Below are positions 41,872 to 50,805 of a stretch of 64,000 nucleotides of DNA, in pieces. The position numbers were made by a program, and so were the translations under genes. The stretch's first letter is position 1, and each line of letters begins with the position of its first letter. The DNA comes from Nocardioides daejeonensis (GTDB lineage Bacteria; Actinomycetota; Actinomycetes; Propionibacteriales; Nocardioidaceae), in NCBI RefSeq assembly GCF_003194585.1, contig NZ_QHKZ01000005.1, positions 124,001 through 188,000 of the forward strand, read 5' to 3'. Below the pieces are notes generated by a model that made no database searches, was not told the DNA's origin, and was given only the letters and a program-made list of their open reading frames with translations.

Positions 41872-43593
41872 GTGGCCGCTGCTCGCCGATCCGGTGCGCG
41901 CCGACGCAGCACGCCCGCGCGTCGTAGCGGCGCCGTACGGCCGTTGCCGGTGGCGGGGCCGGGCGAGCGGATCTGGGTGCTCGACGTGCCGTACGGCACG
42001 CAGGTCGACGAGGCGTCGTGGCACCCGGCCGTCAAGACCCATCTGTACGTCGGTCGCTCGCTGCCAGCGTCTCTTGCGCCGTATGCGCCAGGTCCCTACA
42101 CGCTCGGGCGGTTCCTCGAGAACACTCTGAACCCGGAAGACCCGACTCCGAATCCGGAGCCGACGGACGCACTGGAGCCGCGGCGGATCCAGTTCGAGGC
42201 GGCGGACGCGATCGCGGCGTGCGCAGCGGCAGGAGGGCGCCAGTTCCTGCTGGCCGACGAGCCCGGCGTGGGCAAGACGATCTCCGCGGTCCTCGGAGCC
42301 ACCGCCGTCGGCGACCTCCGGGGTGCACGACGGGTGCTCGTGGTCGCCGACCGGCCCGCCGCGATCACCATCGGTCATTGGTGCCGCACCATCGCGGCAC
42401 TGGGCGACGGAGGTCTGGACTGGGTGGTGATCACCTGGGACCGGCTGGAGAAGGTCGCCGGGTACGGCTGGGACGTGGTCATCGCGGACGAGGCGCACGC
42501 GCTGCGGCGGACCACGACGAAGCGGTGGAAGCACTGGACGCGGATCTCGGGGCACGCCCATCCTCACGAGGCGGCGCCGTTCGTGATCGCGACCACCGCG
42601 ACACCGGGACACACGCCGCTGGAGCTCCCCTACCTCGCTCCGGCGTATGCGCAGGTGCACGGCGAGTCGATGCGGGAGTGGACCTCGGCGACCCAGCCCG
42701 GCGCGGTATTCGCCGCGGCACTCGAACGCCACGGCGTCAGTGTCGAGCAGGGACGGTACGGCGCCACCTGGACCACCGACCCGGCGCGGCGGGCTGCGGA
42801 TCTCAAGCTGGTGCGGGGCTGGCTCGCCGACGAGCGCCCTGCCGCGATGCTGCACCGGGCCGCGCCCTGGGGCCCGGTGCCGATCTCGGGGATGCCGGTG
42901 ACCCTGACGCCGGCGGAACGGGCGGCGTACGAGGCCGAGTGGGGCGAGTTCTGTCGCGAGATGGACATCGCCCGTCGCGGTCGCAATCTCGCCAAGGGGC
43001 GGGCTGCGCTGCTGCGGTTCCGGCAGAAGGCCGGCCTGATCCGGGTCGAGTCGACGGTCGCCTGGATCGTCCAGCAGGTGCAGGCTGAGCGTCAGGTGGC
43101 GTGCTCGGTCGAGTTCGTCGCGACCGCGGCGGATCCGATCGCCGACCGGCTGCGCGACTCAGGGGTCGAGGTCGCCACGATCTACGGGCGCGACCGCTTC
43201 GATGTCGAGGCCGAGCGGCTCCGGTTCCAGACCGGGGAGGCGCAGGTCTGCGTCTTCACCACGGTGGCCTCGATCAGCCTGCACGCCGGAGAGACTCTCC
43301 CCGACGGCCGTCAGGCGACCCTCGAGCCGCGGGTCGGCCTCTTCCACCAGGCCCGCTTCTCGGGCATCGCGGGTCGGCAGGTGACCGGCCGCACCCACCG
43401 CGACCACCAGGTCTCGCCCTGGCACATCGCCTACGCCGAAGGCACCGTCGAGGAGCAGGTCGGCAAGGCGATGGTGGAGCGCATCGCCGCGGCCTCCGAC
43501 GCAGTCGGCAGCGACACCACCGGCCTCGCCGAGCTCGCTGAGCTGCTGGGCGCCGACTGGCTGCCCGCCGCAACGCTGACCGAGGGCGGCTGA
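41872..43593 (+). CDS. SNF2-like DEAD/DEAH-box helicase
   Basis: 573 residues. Helicase motifs: Walker A in LADEPGVGKTISAVLGA near residue 130, motif II IADEAHAL near 207, motif III-like VIATTATPG, motifs IV-V around VCVFTTVASISLHAGETL and motif VI GIAGRQVTGRTHRD. The early part lacks a DNA-binding domain that I recognise. The enzyme is expected to remodel nucleic acid using ATP; a repair or phage-derived role is possible. The GTG 41872 start is weakly supported, without a clear ribosome-binding site. No restriction or defence partner is encoded nearby. Confidence 0.8.
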   Translation: MAAARRSGARRRSTPARRSGAVRPLPVAGPGERIWVLDVPYGTQVDEASWHPAVKTHLYVGRSLPASLAPYAPGPYTLGRFLENTLNPEDPTPNPEPTDALEPRRIQFEAADAIAACAAAGGRQFLLADEPGVGKTISAVLGATAVGDLRGARRVLVVADRPAAITIGHWCRTIAALGDGGLDWVVITWDRLEKVAGYGWDVVIADEAHALRRTTTKRWKHWTRISGHAHPHEAAPFVIATTATPGHTPLELPYLAPAYAQVHGESMREWTSATQPGAVFAAALERHGVSVEQGRYGATWTTDPARRAADLKLVRGWLADERPAAMLHRAAPWGPVPISGMPVTLTPAERAAYEAEWGEFCREMDIARRGRNLAKGRAALLRFRQKAGLIRVESTVAWIVQQVQAERQVACSVEFVATAADPIADRLRDSGVEVATIYGRDRFDVEAERLRFQTGEAQVCVFTTVASISLHAGETLPDGRQATLEPRVGLFHQARFSGIAGRQVTGRTHRDHQVSPWHIAYAEGTVEEQVGKAMVERIAAASDAVGSDTTGLAELAELLGADWLPAATLTEGG

Positions 43594-43612
43594 GCGGGGC
43601 TGCGTGTCACTG

Positions 43613-43626
43613 GTGCCACGTGGCAC
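43613..43626. other. Perfect 14-bp palindrome between convergent genes
   Basis: GTGCCACGTGGCAC lies between the helicase stop (43593) and the GNAT stop (43627). It has no loop or T-tract, so it is not a standard terminator; it could be a protein-binding site or chance. Confidence 0.35.
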
Positions 43627-44535
43627 TCACCACCGGGCGGCGCGGTTCACCCAGCTCTGGGTGACCACCATGCCGACCTTGCGGTAGAGGTCGAGGGCGC
43701 CGGTGCGGGAGTCGGTGGAGAGGGTGGTGCGAGCAGCGCCGTGCTCCCGGCAGATCGCGAAGGCATCGTTCAGCAGCACCTGAGCGAGGCCGCGCCCGCG
43801 CTGGTCGCGGCGTACGGCCAGGCGGTCGACGTAGCCCTCGGCGATGCCGTCGATCTCGGAGCGGATAAGCACCGTCACACCGACCACGGTCTCCTCCGCG
43901 TCGACGACGACCCGGAGCTGCCAGGGCTCGCGACCAGGGCGTTCCAGAACCGTCGCCCGGAACTCCTCGAACGTCTCCCGAGCGCGATCCGACCACTCCA
44001 GGAAGGCATCCTCCAGGACGTCGTGTGCGGCCTGCTGCTCGTCGGTGCGGGCCGCGCGCACCGCGTAACCCGGAGGCAGGTCGCGGTCGGCGAGGTCGCG
44101 GCCCTGAGGCAGCGCGAGGACCCAGGAGGTCCAGCGTGGCTCCCAACCCAGCGCGGCGAGGAGCCGGTCGCCGGGCGAGCCTTCCGGGTTGGGCATGCCG
44201 ATCACGCGGCCGCCGCGCTCCCGGACCTTCTCGGTGAGCCACCCGGCCAGCCAGGTGCCGATGCCCTGCCCGTGCCATTCAGGATGAACCGCCGCGTCGC
44301 CGCGGTCGCCGTGGCTGTGCTCGGCATAGCCGACGAGTCCTTCCTGGGCGAAGACGCCGATCGTGCTGTCGGCGATGTCGAACCCGGGCCGCTGCCAGTC
44401 GGAGAGGATGTCCGCCTCCTCGATGGCGATCTCTCCGGTGGCGGCCAGCTCTTCGGCGGCCATCACTGCTGCCACCGCTGCGGCGTCGGTGCCGCCGAGT
44501 GGGCGGATGCTGAGGCCGGTCGGAAGTGCGGTCAT
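43627..44535 (-). CDS. Protein with two GNAT acetyltransferase domains
   Basis: 302 residues. The first GNAT repeat (about residues 8-145) contains VHPEWHGQGIGTWLAGWLTEKVRERG, the acetyl-CoA pyrophosphate loop Q/RxxGxG/A. The second (about 160-300) contains DRLAVRRDQRGRGLAQVLLNDAF with RDQRGRGLA. Such tandem GNAT proteins include mycothiol synthase (MshD), but the sequence does not let me decide on that. ATG 44535 was chosen over 44571 because of better fit to a TTCAAT -10. Transcription probably ends in the palindromic region at 43613. Confidence 0.85.
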   Translation of the reverse strand: MTALPTGLSIRPLGGTDAAAVAAVMAAEELAATGEIAIEEADILSDWQRPGFDIADSTIGVFAQEGLVGYAEHSHGDRGDAAVHPEWHGQGIGTWLAGWLTEKVRERGGRVIGMPNPEGSPGDRLLAALGWEPRWTSWVLALPQGRDLADRDLPPGYAVRAARTDEQQAAHDVLEDAFLEWSDRARETFEEFRATVLERPGREPWQLRVVVDAEETVVGVTVLIRSEIDGIAEGYVDRLAVRRDQRGRGLAQVLLNDAFAICREHGAARTTLSTDSRTGALDLYRKVGMVVTQSWVNRAARW

Positions 44536-44602
44536 GGCGTCATTGAACTGACGCCGTACGGTCGGGCGCATCTGCTTTTCGGCGCCGGATGCCCGGAAGC
44601 AA

Positions 44603-44638
44603 CAGGTCCCGCCCCCGGCGTACCGGGAGCGGGACCTG
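44603..44638 (-). terminator. Hairpin terminator downstream of the YceI gene
   Basis: Perfect 10-bp outer stem CAGGTCCCGC / GCGGGACCTG, one mismatch, a 5-bp inner stem and a CGTA loop. It starts 14 bp beyond the YceI stop on the minus strand and is followed by TTGCTT. It probably insulates the downstream GNAT gene. Confidence 0.75.
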
Positions 44639-44652
44639 CAGAGAGGTGCGAC

Positions 44653-45252
44653 TCAGGCGTTCTTGATCGCCGAGACGTCGAACTTGAGCTTGACCTTCTC
44701 GGAGACGAGCACGCCGCCGGTCTCCAGCGCGGCGTTCCAGGTCAGGCCCCAGTCCTTGCGGTTGACGGCGACCTCGCCCTCGAAGCCGACGCGGGTGTTG
44801 CCGAACGGGTCCTGAGCGGAGCCGACGAACTCGAAGTCGATGGTGACCGGCTTGGTGGTGCCCTTGATGGTCAGGTCGCCGGTGATCGCCCAGTCGTCGC
44901 CGTCGCGCTCGACGGAGGTCGACGTGAAGGTGATGGTCGGGAACTGCTCGACGTCGAAGAAGTCGGCCGAGGCAAGGTGTCCGTCGCGGTCGGCGACACC
45001 GGTGTCGACGCTGTTCACGGCGATGGTCAGGTCGACCTTGGAGTTGGCCGGGTTCGCGGCGTCGATGTGAGCGGTGCCCTCGAACTCCTTGAAGGCGCCC
45101 CGGACGTTGGTGACCATCGCGTGCCGGGCCTGGAAGCCGATCTGCGTGTGCGCGGCGTCGATGGTGTAGTCGCCGGTGATGTCCTCGATGGCCTGGGTGG
45201 CGGCGTCGAAGACGGGCTCGTTCTTGGCGGACTTGCGGGAGAAGATGCTCAT
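44653..45252 (-). CDS. YceI-family polyisoprenoid-binding-like protein
   Basis: 199 residues. The lipocalin-like YceI pattern is clear: GDYTIDAAHTQIGFQARHAMVTNVRGAFKEFEGTAHID, SVDTGVADRDGHLASADFFDVEQFPTITFTST, GDLTIKGTTKPVTIDFEFVG and FGNTRVGFEGEVAVNRKDWGLTW. The long cytosolic N-terminus has no signal peptide. It binds isoprenoid or amphipathic ligands in known structures. The upstream TTGAAACTTAAACC stretch (minus strand, about 45304-45286) is AT-rich and may be a promoter or MarR-type site. Confidence 0.9.
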   Translation of the reverse strand: MSIFSRKSAKNEPVFDAATQAIEDITGDYTIDAAHTQIGFQARHAMVTNVRGAFKEFEGTAHIDAANPANSKVDLTIAVNSVDTGVADRDGHLASADFFDVEQFPTITFTSTSVERDGDDWAITGDLTIKGTTKPVTIDFEFVGSAQDPFGNTRVGFEGEVAVNRKDWGLTWNAALETGGVLVSEKVKLKFDVSAIKNA

Positions 45253-45340
45253 GTGGGTGTCCTTCGCGATCTTGGTGCTTCTGGCTTGGTTTAAGTTTCA
45301 ACCATCGACCCCCGACAACGCTTCCCTCCGAGGGTGTGAT

Positions 45341-45952
45341 TCACGTCACGTCCACTCCGGACCAGGCGCGGTCGATCGCGTGAGCGACATCGATCAGGCG
45401 GGCGGCGCGCACGGCGGGCTTCTCAAGCTCCCGGGCGACGTACTTGGCGACGAAGCGGGTCAGCTCCGCCTCGACCCCCGCGACGCGCTGCAGGAGCGAG
45501 GCGCGCAGGCCGAATCCGCGCAGGTCCACCTCGATCTGGTCTCCGCGGGGCGGGAGTACGTCGATGAAGACCCGGCAGCCGGTCAGGGCACGGGCGGTCA
45601 GCTCCAGCGGGATCGAGAGTCGTGCATCGAACCGCTGCTTCTCCAGTTGGAGGTCCAGCTCGAAGGAGAGGCTCACCGGCAGCGTCACGATCAGGCGGAC
45701 CAGATCGCCGTCCACGGAGGTCGCGGTGGGACGCTCGATCACGCCCGTCGCGCGGACGCGGGCCAGCCTGCCTGGTCCGACTCCGATCGGACCGAAGGCG
45801 ATCGGCTCGCCAGCCAGCACGTCCACGCCGGCGAGGATCCGCTGCTCGGTCACGGCGACGCGGAAGAAGTCGCGACCGAACTGCTCGTAGGTCGTCGCCT
45901 GGCCGGGCGCGTGCTCAAGGTGTTTCTCGTCGTACGGAGCTTCGTCGGGCAT
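45341..45952 (-). CDS. Conserved hypothetical protein
   Basis: 203 residues, no recognised domain. The middle section alternates beta-strand-like segments (VRLIVTLPVSLSFELDLQLEKQRFDARLSIPLELTARALTGCRVFIDVLPP) and ends in a helix-rich stretch (AGVEAELTRFVAKYVARELEKPAVRAARLIDVAHAIDRAW). No signal peptide or membrane helix. On the minus strand the sequence CACGAT, six bases, ATG allows a leaderless transcript. The beta-rich region is reminiscent of lipid-binding folds, but this is impression only. It is divergent from the esterase at 46091. Confidence 0.75.
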   Translation of the reverse strand: MPDEAPYDEKHLEHAPGQATTYEQFGRDFFRVAVTEQRILAGVDVLAGEPIAFGPIGVGPGRLARVRATGVIERPTATSVDGDLVRLIVTLPVSLSFELDLQLEKQRFDARLSIPLELTARALTGCRVFIDVLPPRGDQIEVDLRGFGLRASLLQRVAGVEAELTRFVAKYVARELEKPAVRAARLIDVAHAIDRAWSGVDVT

Positions 45953-46032
45953 GGGTTCATCGTGCCGCGAGCACAGTTTCCGGAACAGGGGGACCGATCA
46001 GGTTGTTGAGCTTTGTATCCGGATCACGGTGA

Positions 46033-46049
46033 CCCAGATCTCATCTGGG
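46033..46049. promoter_or_regulatory. Inverted repeat upstream of the esterase gene
   Basis: CCCAGAT-CTC-ATCTGGG, perfect 7-bp arms with 3-bp spacer, located 42 bp before ATG 46091. A candidate operator for the downstream alpha/beta hydrolase. No other copy was noticed in the window. Confidence 0.45.
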
Positions 46050-46090
46050 GTTAAGGTCCCATCACCTCACCAGGGGAGCGAGAGGGGTCG

Positions 46091-47050
46091 ATGATGATTA
46101 TTCACGAGGGTGTCAGTCACCAGGCCAAGGTCGTAGGCAGGTTTGCCCGGACCTTCGTCCGCCCTGCGCTCGCGATGTATCCCACGCGTGGTCCGCTCTC
46201 GCACGGTCGGCACGCCATCGAGGCTGTTGCCAAGGCTCAACCCCGCAGTCGTCGGGTGCGGGTGCGCAAGGTTCGCTACGGCTACTGGGACGCCGAGCTC
46301 GTCCGGCCCCGCGGCGTTCGTCCGGGCGTCGAGTCGATCGTCTACTTCCATGGCGGGGGCTTCCTCTTCTGTGGCACGGCGACCCACCGCAAGGTGGTCG
46401 AGCAGCTCGCGCTGCGCACGGGCCTGCCGGTGCTCAGCGTCAACTACCGCCAGCACGGCCGGGGCACGGTCCGCGAGGCGGTCGCCGACGGCCTCGATGC
46501 CGTGGAGTGGATGCTGGCCCACGGGTACGAGTCGTCACGGATGGTGCTGGCCGGCGACTCGGCCGGTGGCCACGTCGCCTTCTCTGTCGCGATGGCCGCC
46601 CGGGACCAGGGCATGACGCTCGCCGGCCTGGTCGGCCTCTCGCCCTGGCTGGAGTTCGACAACACCGAGCGGTGCGCGACCCCCAACGCCCGCTCGGAGC
46701 ACTACCTGCCGAGTGCCCGACTCGGCCGGATCGCTCAGCTCGTCACGGGCCAGCCGATCGTCGAGCCCGCTCTCTCCCCGGTCAACGGCAACCTGCGTGG
46801 CCTGCCCAGCACCTTGCTCATCTGCTCCACCGACGAGGTGCTACGTCACGACAGCGAGCTTGCGGCTGCCCGCCTCGCTGCCGCCGGCGTCCCGGTCGAG
46901 GTGCATGCGTGGCAGGGGCAGGTGCACGCCTTCCCCGTGCTCGCCGACCTCATCCCCGAGGGCTCCGCCGCCCTCGACCTCGTCGCCGACTTCGTCACCG
47001 AGCACGTCGGCCGCTCCCGCCTGCGCGTCGTGGGGGACATCGCCGTCTGA
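46091..47050 (+). CDS. Alpha/beta hydrolase, hormone-sensitive-lipase-type esterase
   Basis: 319 residues. HGGG oxyanion motif in VYFHGGGFLFCGTA near residue 91, nucleophile elbow LAGDSAGGHVA near 152, SPWLEFDNTER, and terminal His in VHAWQGQVHAFPVL. Members hydrolyse short or medium acyl esters; in actinobacteria many are LipH/LipW-like. MMIIHEG at 46091 (or the second Met at 46094) follows GGAGCGAGAGGGG. A repeat element (47067) and the RNA helicase follow downstream. Confidence 0.88.
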   Translation: MMIIHEGVSHQAKVVGRFARTFVRPALAMYPTRGPLSHGRHAIEAVAKAQPRSRRVRVRKVRYGYWDAELVRPRGVRPGVESIVYFHGGGFLFCGTATHRKVVEQLALRTGLPVLSVNYRQHGRGTVREAVADGLDAVEWMLAHGYESSRMVLAGDSAGGHVAFSVAMAARDQGMTLAGLVGLSPWLEFDNTERCATPNARSEHYLPSARLGRIAQLVTGQPIVEPALSPVNGNLRGLPSTLLICSTDEVLRHDSELAAARLAAAGVPVEVHAWQGQVHAFPVLADLIPEGSAALDLVADFVTEHVGRSRLRVVGDIAV

Positions 47051-47066
47051 GCCCGCGCTCCGCTTC

Positions 47067-47122
47067 AGTTTCCCCGCCCGGGCGGGGAACTTGGTGCTTG
47101 TATGCCGTAGCTACGCACACCA
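47067..47122. repeat. Dispersed palindromic repeat, copy 1
   Basis: Starts with a GC-rich palindrome (AGTTTCCCCGCCC / GGGCGGGGAA) and continues to the word GCCGTAGCTACGCACACCA (47104-47122). It matches copy 2 at 59704-59759 over about 56 positions with only a few differences. It lies directly after the esterase gene and may act as its terminator. Confidence 0.8.
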
Positions 47123-47226
47123 GGCATGCAATTTCCCCGGCAAGTTGCTGTGATCCTGCTCCCATCGGCTTGAAATCGGGGCCCGAGGAATGTCGACATG
47201 CGACGCTGACCCACTACCGTTGTGGG

Positions 47227-49035
47227 GTGAGTGACCACGACGTGACCGAGACCGAGACGACGGACGAGCAGCCCGAGACCCCCACCTTCGCCGACCTGGG
47301 GCTGGAGGAGCGGGTCCTGAAGGCCATCCGTGCGGTCGGTTACGAGACGCCGTCGCCGATCCAGGCAGCGACGATCCCTGCGTTGATGGACGGTTCCGAC
47401 GTCGTTGGCCTTGCGCAGACCGGCACCGGCAAGACGGCGGCGTTCGCGCTGCCGATCCTCTCCCGGCTCGAGCGCGGCCAGAAGTCGCCGCAGGCACTGG
47501 TGCTCGCCCCCACCCGCGAGCTCGCCCTGCAGGTCGCCGAGGCGTTCGAGAAGTACGCCGCCAACCTCTCCGGTGTCAGTGTGCTCCCGGTCTACGGCGG
47601 CCAAGGGTACGGCGTCCAGCTCTCCGCGCTGCGCCGTGGCGTCGACGTCGTGGTCGGCACCCCCGGCCGGATCATGGACCACCTGGAGAAGGGCACGCTC
47701 GACCTGACCGAGCTCCGCTTCCTGGTGCTCGACGAGGCCGACGAGATGCTCCAGATGGGCTTCGCTGAGGACGTCGAGACGATCCTGGCCGACACCCCCG
47801 ACACCAAGCAGGTCGCGCTCTTCTCGGCGACCATGCCCTCTTCGATCCGCCGGATCTCCAAGAAGTACCTCAAGGACCCGGTGGAGGTGACGGTCAAGAA
47901 CAAGACCACCACCAACGCCAACATCACCCAGCGCTACCTGATCGTGTCGTGGCCGCAGAAGATCGACGCGATCACCCGCATCCTCGAGGTGGAGAACTTC
48001 GAGGCGATGATCATCTTCGCCCGCACCAAGCAGGCTACCGAGGAGCTGGCCGAGAAGCTGCGCGCCCGGGGGTTCTCCGCCCAGGCGATCAACGGCGACG
48101 TGGCCCAGGTGCAGCGTGAGCGCACGGTCAACCAGCTCAAGGCCGGCAAGCTCGACATCCTGGTCGCCACCGACGTTGCCGCCCGCGGTCTCGACGTCGA
48201 GCGCATCAGCCACGTCGTCAACTACGACATCCCGACCGACACCGAGTCCTACGTGCACCGCATCGGTCGCACCGGCCGGGCCGGACGCAGCGGTGACGCG
48301 ATCTCCTTCATCACGCCGCGCGAGCGCTACCTGCTCAAGGCGATCGAGAAGGCCACCCGCCAGCAGCTCACGCAGATGCAGTTGCCGACCGTCGACGACA
48401 TCAACTCGACGCGCCTGAGCCGCTTCGACGACGCCATCACCGAGGCGCTGGGCAACGAGGACCGGGTCAGCTTCTTCCGTGATGTGGTCACCCACTACGT
48501 CAACGAGCACGACGTGCCTGAGGTCGACGTCGCCGCCGCTCTCGCCCTCGTGCTCCAGGGCGACGAGCCGATGCTGCTCGACCCCGACGAGCGTCCGGCC
48601 CGCCAGGAGAAGTTCCGCGAGGACCGAGGCGATCGCCACGAGCGATCCGGCCGCGACGACCGGCCGCAGCGTGGTGGCCGAGGCCGCCAGTCCGACGTAC
48701 CGATGCAGATGTACAAGCTCCAGGTCGGCAAGCGCCACAAGGTGGAGCCGCGGCAGATCGTCGGTGCGCTGGCCAACGAGGGCAACCTTCGCCGTGCCGA
48801 CTTCGGACGCATCGAGATCCGCCCGGACTTCTCCCTCGTCGAGCTTCCGGCAGACCTGCCGGCCGGCACCCTCGACCTGCTTGCCAACACCCGGATCTCG
48901 GGCAAGCTCATCGAGATCCAGGTCGACAACGGCCCGCGGCGGCGTACGTACGGCGACCGCCCCGAGCAGCGCGGCGGCTACAAAGGTCGCGGCGACCGCA
49001 AGCCGCACCGCAAGGGCCAGCGTCACGACGGCTGA
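47227..49035 (+). CDS. deaD: DEAD-box RNA helicase (DeaD/CsdA-like)
   Basis: 602 residues. All motifs are present: Q motif FADLGLEERVLKAIRAVGYETPSPIQ, AQTGTGKT, PTRELALQ, TPGRIMD, DEAD in VLDEADEML, SAT, IIFARTK, ATDVAARGLD and HRIGRTGRAGR. After about residue 440 comes a charged linker (DRGDRHERSGRDDRPQRGG) and a DbpA-like RNA-binding domain (MYKLQVGKRHKVEPRQIVGALANEG), ending in a basic tail. It unwinds structured RNA in ribosome assembly and mRNA decay. GTG 47227 sits six bases after TACCGT, consistent with a leaderless transcript. Confidence 0.93.
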   Translation: MSDHDVTETETTDEQPETPTFADLGLEERVLKAIRAVGYETPSPIQAATIPALMDGSDVVGLAQTGTGKTAAFALPILSRLERGQKSPQALVLAPTRELALQVAEAFEKYAANLSGVSVLPVYGGQGYGVQLSALRRGVDVVVGTPGRIMDHLEKGTLDLTELRFLVLDEADEMLQMGFAEDVETILADTPDTKQVALFSATMPSSIRRISKKYLKDPVEVTVKNKTTTNANITQRYLIVSWPQKIDAITRILEVENFEAMIIFARTKQATEELAEKLRARGFSAQAINGDVAQVQRERTVNQLKAGKLDILVATDVAARGLDVERISHVVNYDIPTDTESYVHRIGRTGRAGRSGDAISFITPRERYLLKAIEKATRQQLTQMQLPTVDDINSTRLSRFDDAITEALGNEDRVSFFRDVVTHYVNEHDVPEVDVAAALALVLQGDEPMLLDPDERPARQEKFREDRGDRHERSGRDDRPQRGGRGRQSDVPMQMYKLQVGKRHKVEPRQIVGALANEGNLRRADFGRIEIRPDFSLVELPADLPAGTLDLLANTRISGKLIEIQVDNGPRRRTYGDRPEQRGGYKGRGDRKPHRKGQRHDG

Positions 49036-49122
49036 TCCCCGGACGGCGTCCACCGCGCAACGTCATGCGCCGGCGGAGCTACACCTCGTCGAGCGCAGCA
49101 CGTCCCACTCGGGTGGGGTCGG

Positions 49123-50706
49123 CTAGCGGGGAACGCGCACCAGCAGTCGGCCGTGCACGCACTCCATGACGAGCTCGCGGCCCGGGCCGACCGAGTCGCC
49201 GTCGAGTTGGCGCGGAGTGTCGGCGGCAGCGCGGATGATCACCTTGCGACCGGTCATCCGGTCGAGGGTCTCGTCGGTGCGGCTGCGCTTGGCCATGACC
49301 CGCCACACGATGGGCAGCCAGGAGAGGAAGCGCTTGGGGTGCAGCATCACGACGTCCAGCACGCCGTCGTCGATCGCGGCGTCGGGGAGGAGAGGCATGC
49401 CGGCCTGCAGGAAGCCCACGTTGCCGACCACGACGGTCCGGGCGCGGTGCTTGGTGAAGGGGCCGTCGTCGACGGAGATCTCCAGGCGTACGGCGGGGAA
49501 CATGAGTGACTTGAGGGCCGACCAGACGTAGGCGAGCCAGCCCACCTTCGCCTTGATCTCCTCGTTGACGCCTTCCATGATCGCGGCGTCGAAGCCCATC
49601 CCGGCCATCACCATGAAGTGGGTGTCGTCCAGACCGCCGTCGCCGGAGACCTCGACCATGTCGATGGCCCTGTCCTGACCGTTGAGCGCGACGTCGATCG
49701 CGGAGCGGATGTAGAGGGGGATGTCGAGGTTGCGCGCCAGCAGGTTGCCGGTGCCGGCGGGGATGATCCCGACCGGGATGCCGGTGCCGGCCAGCTCGGC
49801 GCAGACCTCGCGGACCGTGCCGTCGCCGCCACAGACGACCACGAGGTCGGCGCCGGCGACGGAGGCGGCGTGCGCCATCCCGGTGCCCGGGTCCTCGACC
49901 GTCGTCAAGTGCCAGACCGGCGCGTTCCACCCGGCTTCGGCGGCCATCGCACCGACGATCGACTGGAACTGGCCGACGTCCTCCACCTTGATCGGGTTGA
50001 GCACGACGTGCAGATCACGGGTCGTCGCCGGCACGCTGGTGAAGAGTGGCTCCGCCGACTCCGCCACGCTGCGCGGTTGCGGAGAGAAGAAGGCGAGCAC
50101 CAACAGCACGATCCCGGCCGAGAGCAGGGCGCCACCCACCACGTCGCTCGGGAAGTGCCGCGCCAGCAGGATGCGGTCGGCGAAGATCAGCAGGCACAGC
50201 AGCACCAGCCCCGCGGTGGCCGTACGACGCAAGCCCGGACGGCGTAGGAACATCTGGCTCAGCACCACCAGCACCCCGGTGATGGAGACGATCCAGGCCG
50301 AGTGGCCCGAAGGGTAGGAGCCGCTCGTGAGCTGCTCGGCGAGCACCGACCAGTCGGGACGCTCGATCCCTACGACCGCCTTCATGATGTGCGTGAGTGC
50401 GAACGAGGAGAGCATCACGATCGCGCCGTAGACCGCGGCTCGCCGCTGCCCCTTCAGCCAGAGCAGGAGCACCAGGACGGTGGAGATGATGGTGGCCGCG
50501 ATCGTGTCGCTGGCGACCTCCACCACATGGAGTACGTCGACCAGCAGCTCGTGCGGCGAGGTCCAGTCAGCGGCGCTGCGGGAGACGTCGCGGTCGAACT
50601 CCCCGAGGGGTTGCCACGTGGTGGCGACCAGGGTGGTCACCACGGCGAAGAGGCCCAGGCAGAGCCCGGACCACGTCAGCAGCCAGGCGCGGGAACGGTC
50701 GATCAA
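49123..50706 (-). CDS. Fusion of PAP2 phosphatase and diacylglycerol-kinase-type lipid kinase
   Basis: About 527 residues. The N-terminal half has membrane segments and a near-complete PAP2 signature: K109-x6-R116-P117, PSGH at 132-135 and R178-x5-H184-x3-D188, with Asp instead of Ser before R178. The C-terminal half (from about residue 215) is a DAGK catalytic domain: [42 protein letters not shown] and [25 protein letters not shown]. It could dephosphorylate and rephosphorylate lipid carriers in one membrane protein. The start is uncertain: TTG at 50706 is the best option, with no ATG or clear ribosome-binding site. Divergent from serS. Confidence 0.88.
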   Translation of the reverse strand: MIDRSRAWLLTWSGLCLGLFAVVTTLVATTWQPLGEFDRDVSRSAADWTSPHELLVDVLHVVEVASDTIAATIISTVLVLLLWLKGQRRAAVYGAIVMLSSFALTHIMKAVVGIERPDWSVLAEQLTSGSYPSGHSAWIVSITGVLVVLSQMFLRRPGLRRTATAGLVLLCLLIFADRILLARHFPSDVVGGALLSAGIVLLVLAFFSPQPRSVAESAEPLFTSVPATTRDLHVVLNPIKVEDVGQFQSIVGAMAAEAGWNAPVWHLTTVEDPGTGMAHAASVAGADLVVVCGGDGTVREVCAELAGTGIPVGIIPAGTGNLLARNLDIPLYIRSAIDVALNGQDRAIDMVEVSGDGGLDDTHFMVMAGMGFDAAIMEGVNEEIKAKVGWLAYVWSALKSLMFPAVRLEISVDDGPFTKHRARTVVVGNVGFLQAGMPLLPDAAIDDGVLDVVMLHPKRFLSWLPIVWRVMAKRSRTDETLDRMTGRKVIIRAAADTPRQLDGDSVGPGRELVMECVHGRLLVRVPR

Positions 50707-50805
50707 GGGAGGGTGTCGCTTCCGTCGGGGTGGTTCAGGGGCGGAGGGGCAGCAAAGAGTATGCCTGCCCGGCCTCGGTCGGGGTCCGGCGATAGCCTTG
50801 GGCCC

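Noticed and set aside
41872..43593. Prophage or defence island around the SNF2-like helicase
   Set aside because: No integrase, phage structural genes, nuclease or methylase next to it; neighbours are ordinary chromosomal genes with normal composition.
43613..43626. Terminator at the 14-bp palindrome
   Set aside because: No loop and no T-tract; reported only as a palindrome.
47065..49053. 662-codon minus-strand frame opposite the DEAD-box helicase
   Set aside because: Composition is Val/Asp/Arg-rich as expected for a codon-complement shadow; the plus strand carries all helicase motifs.
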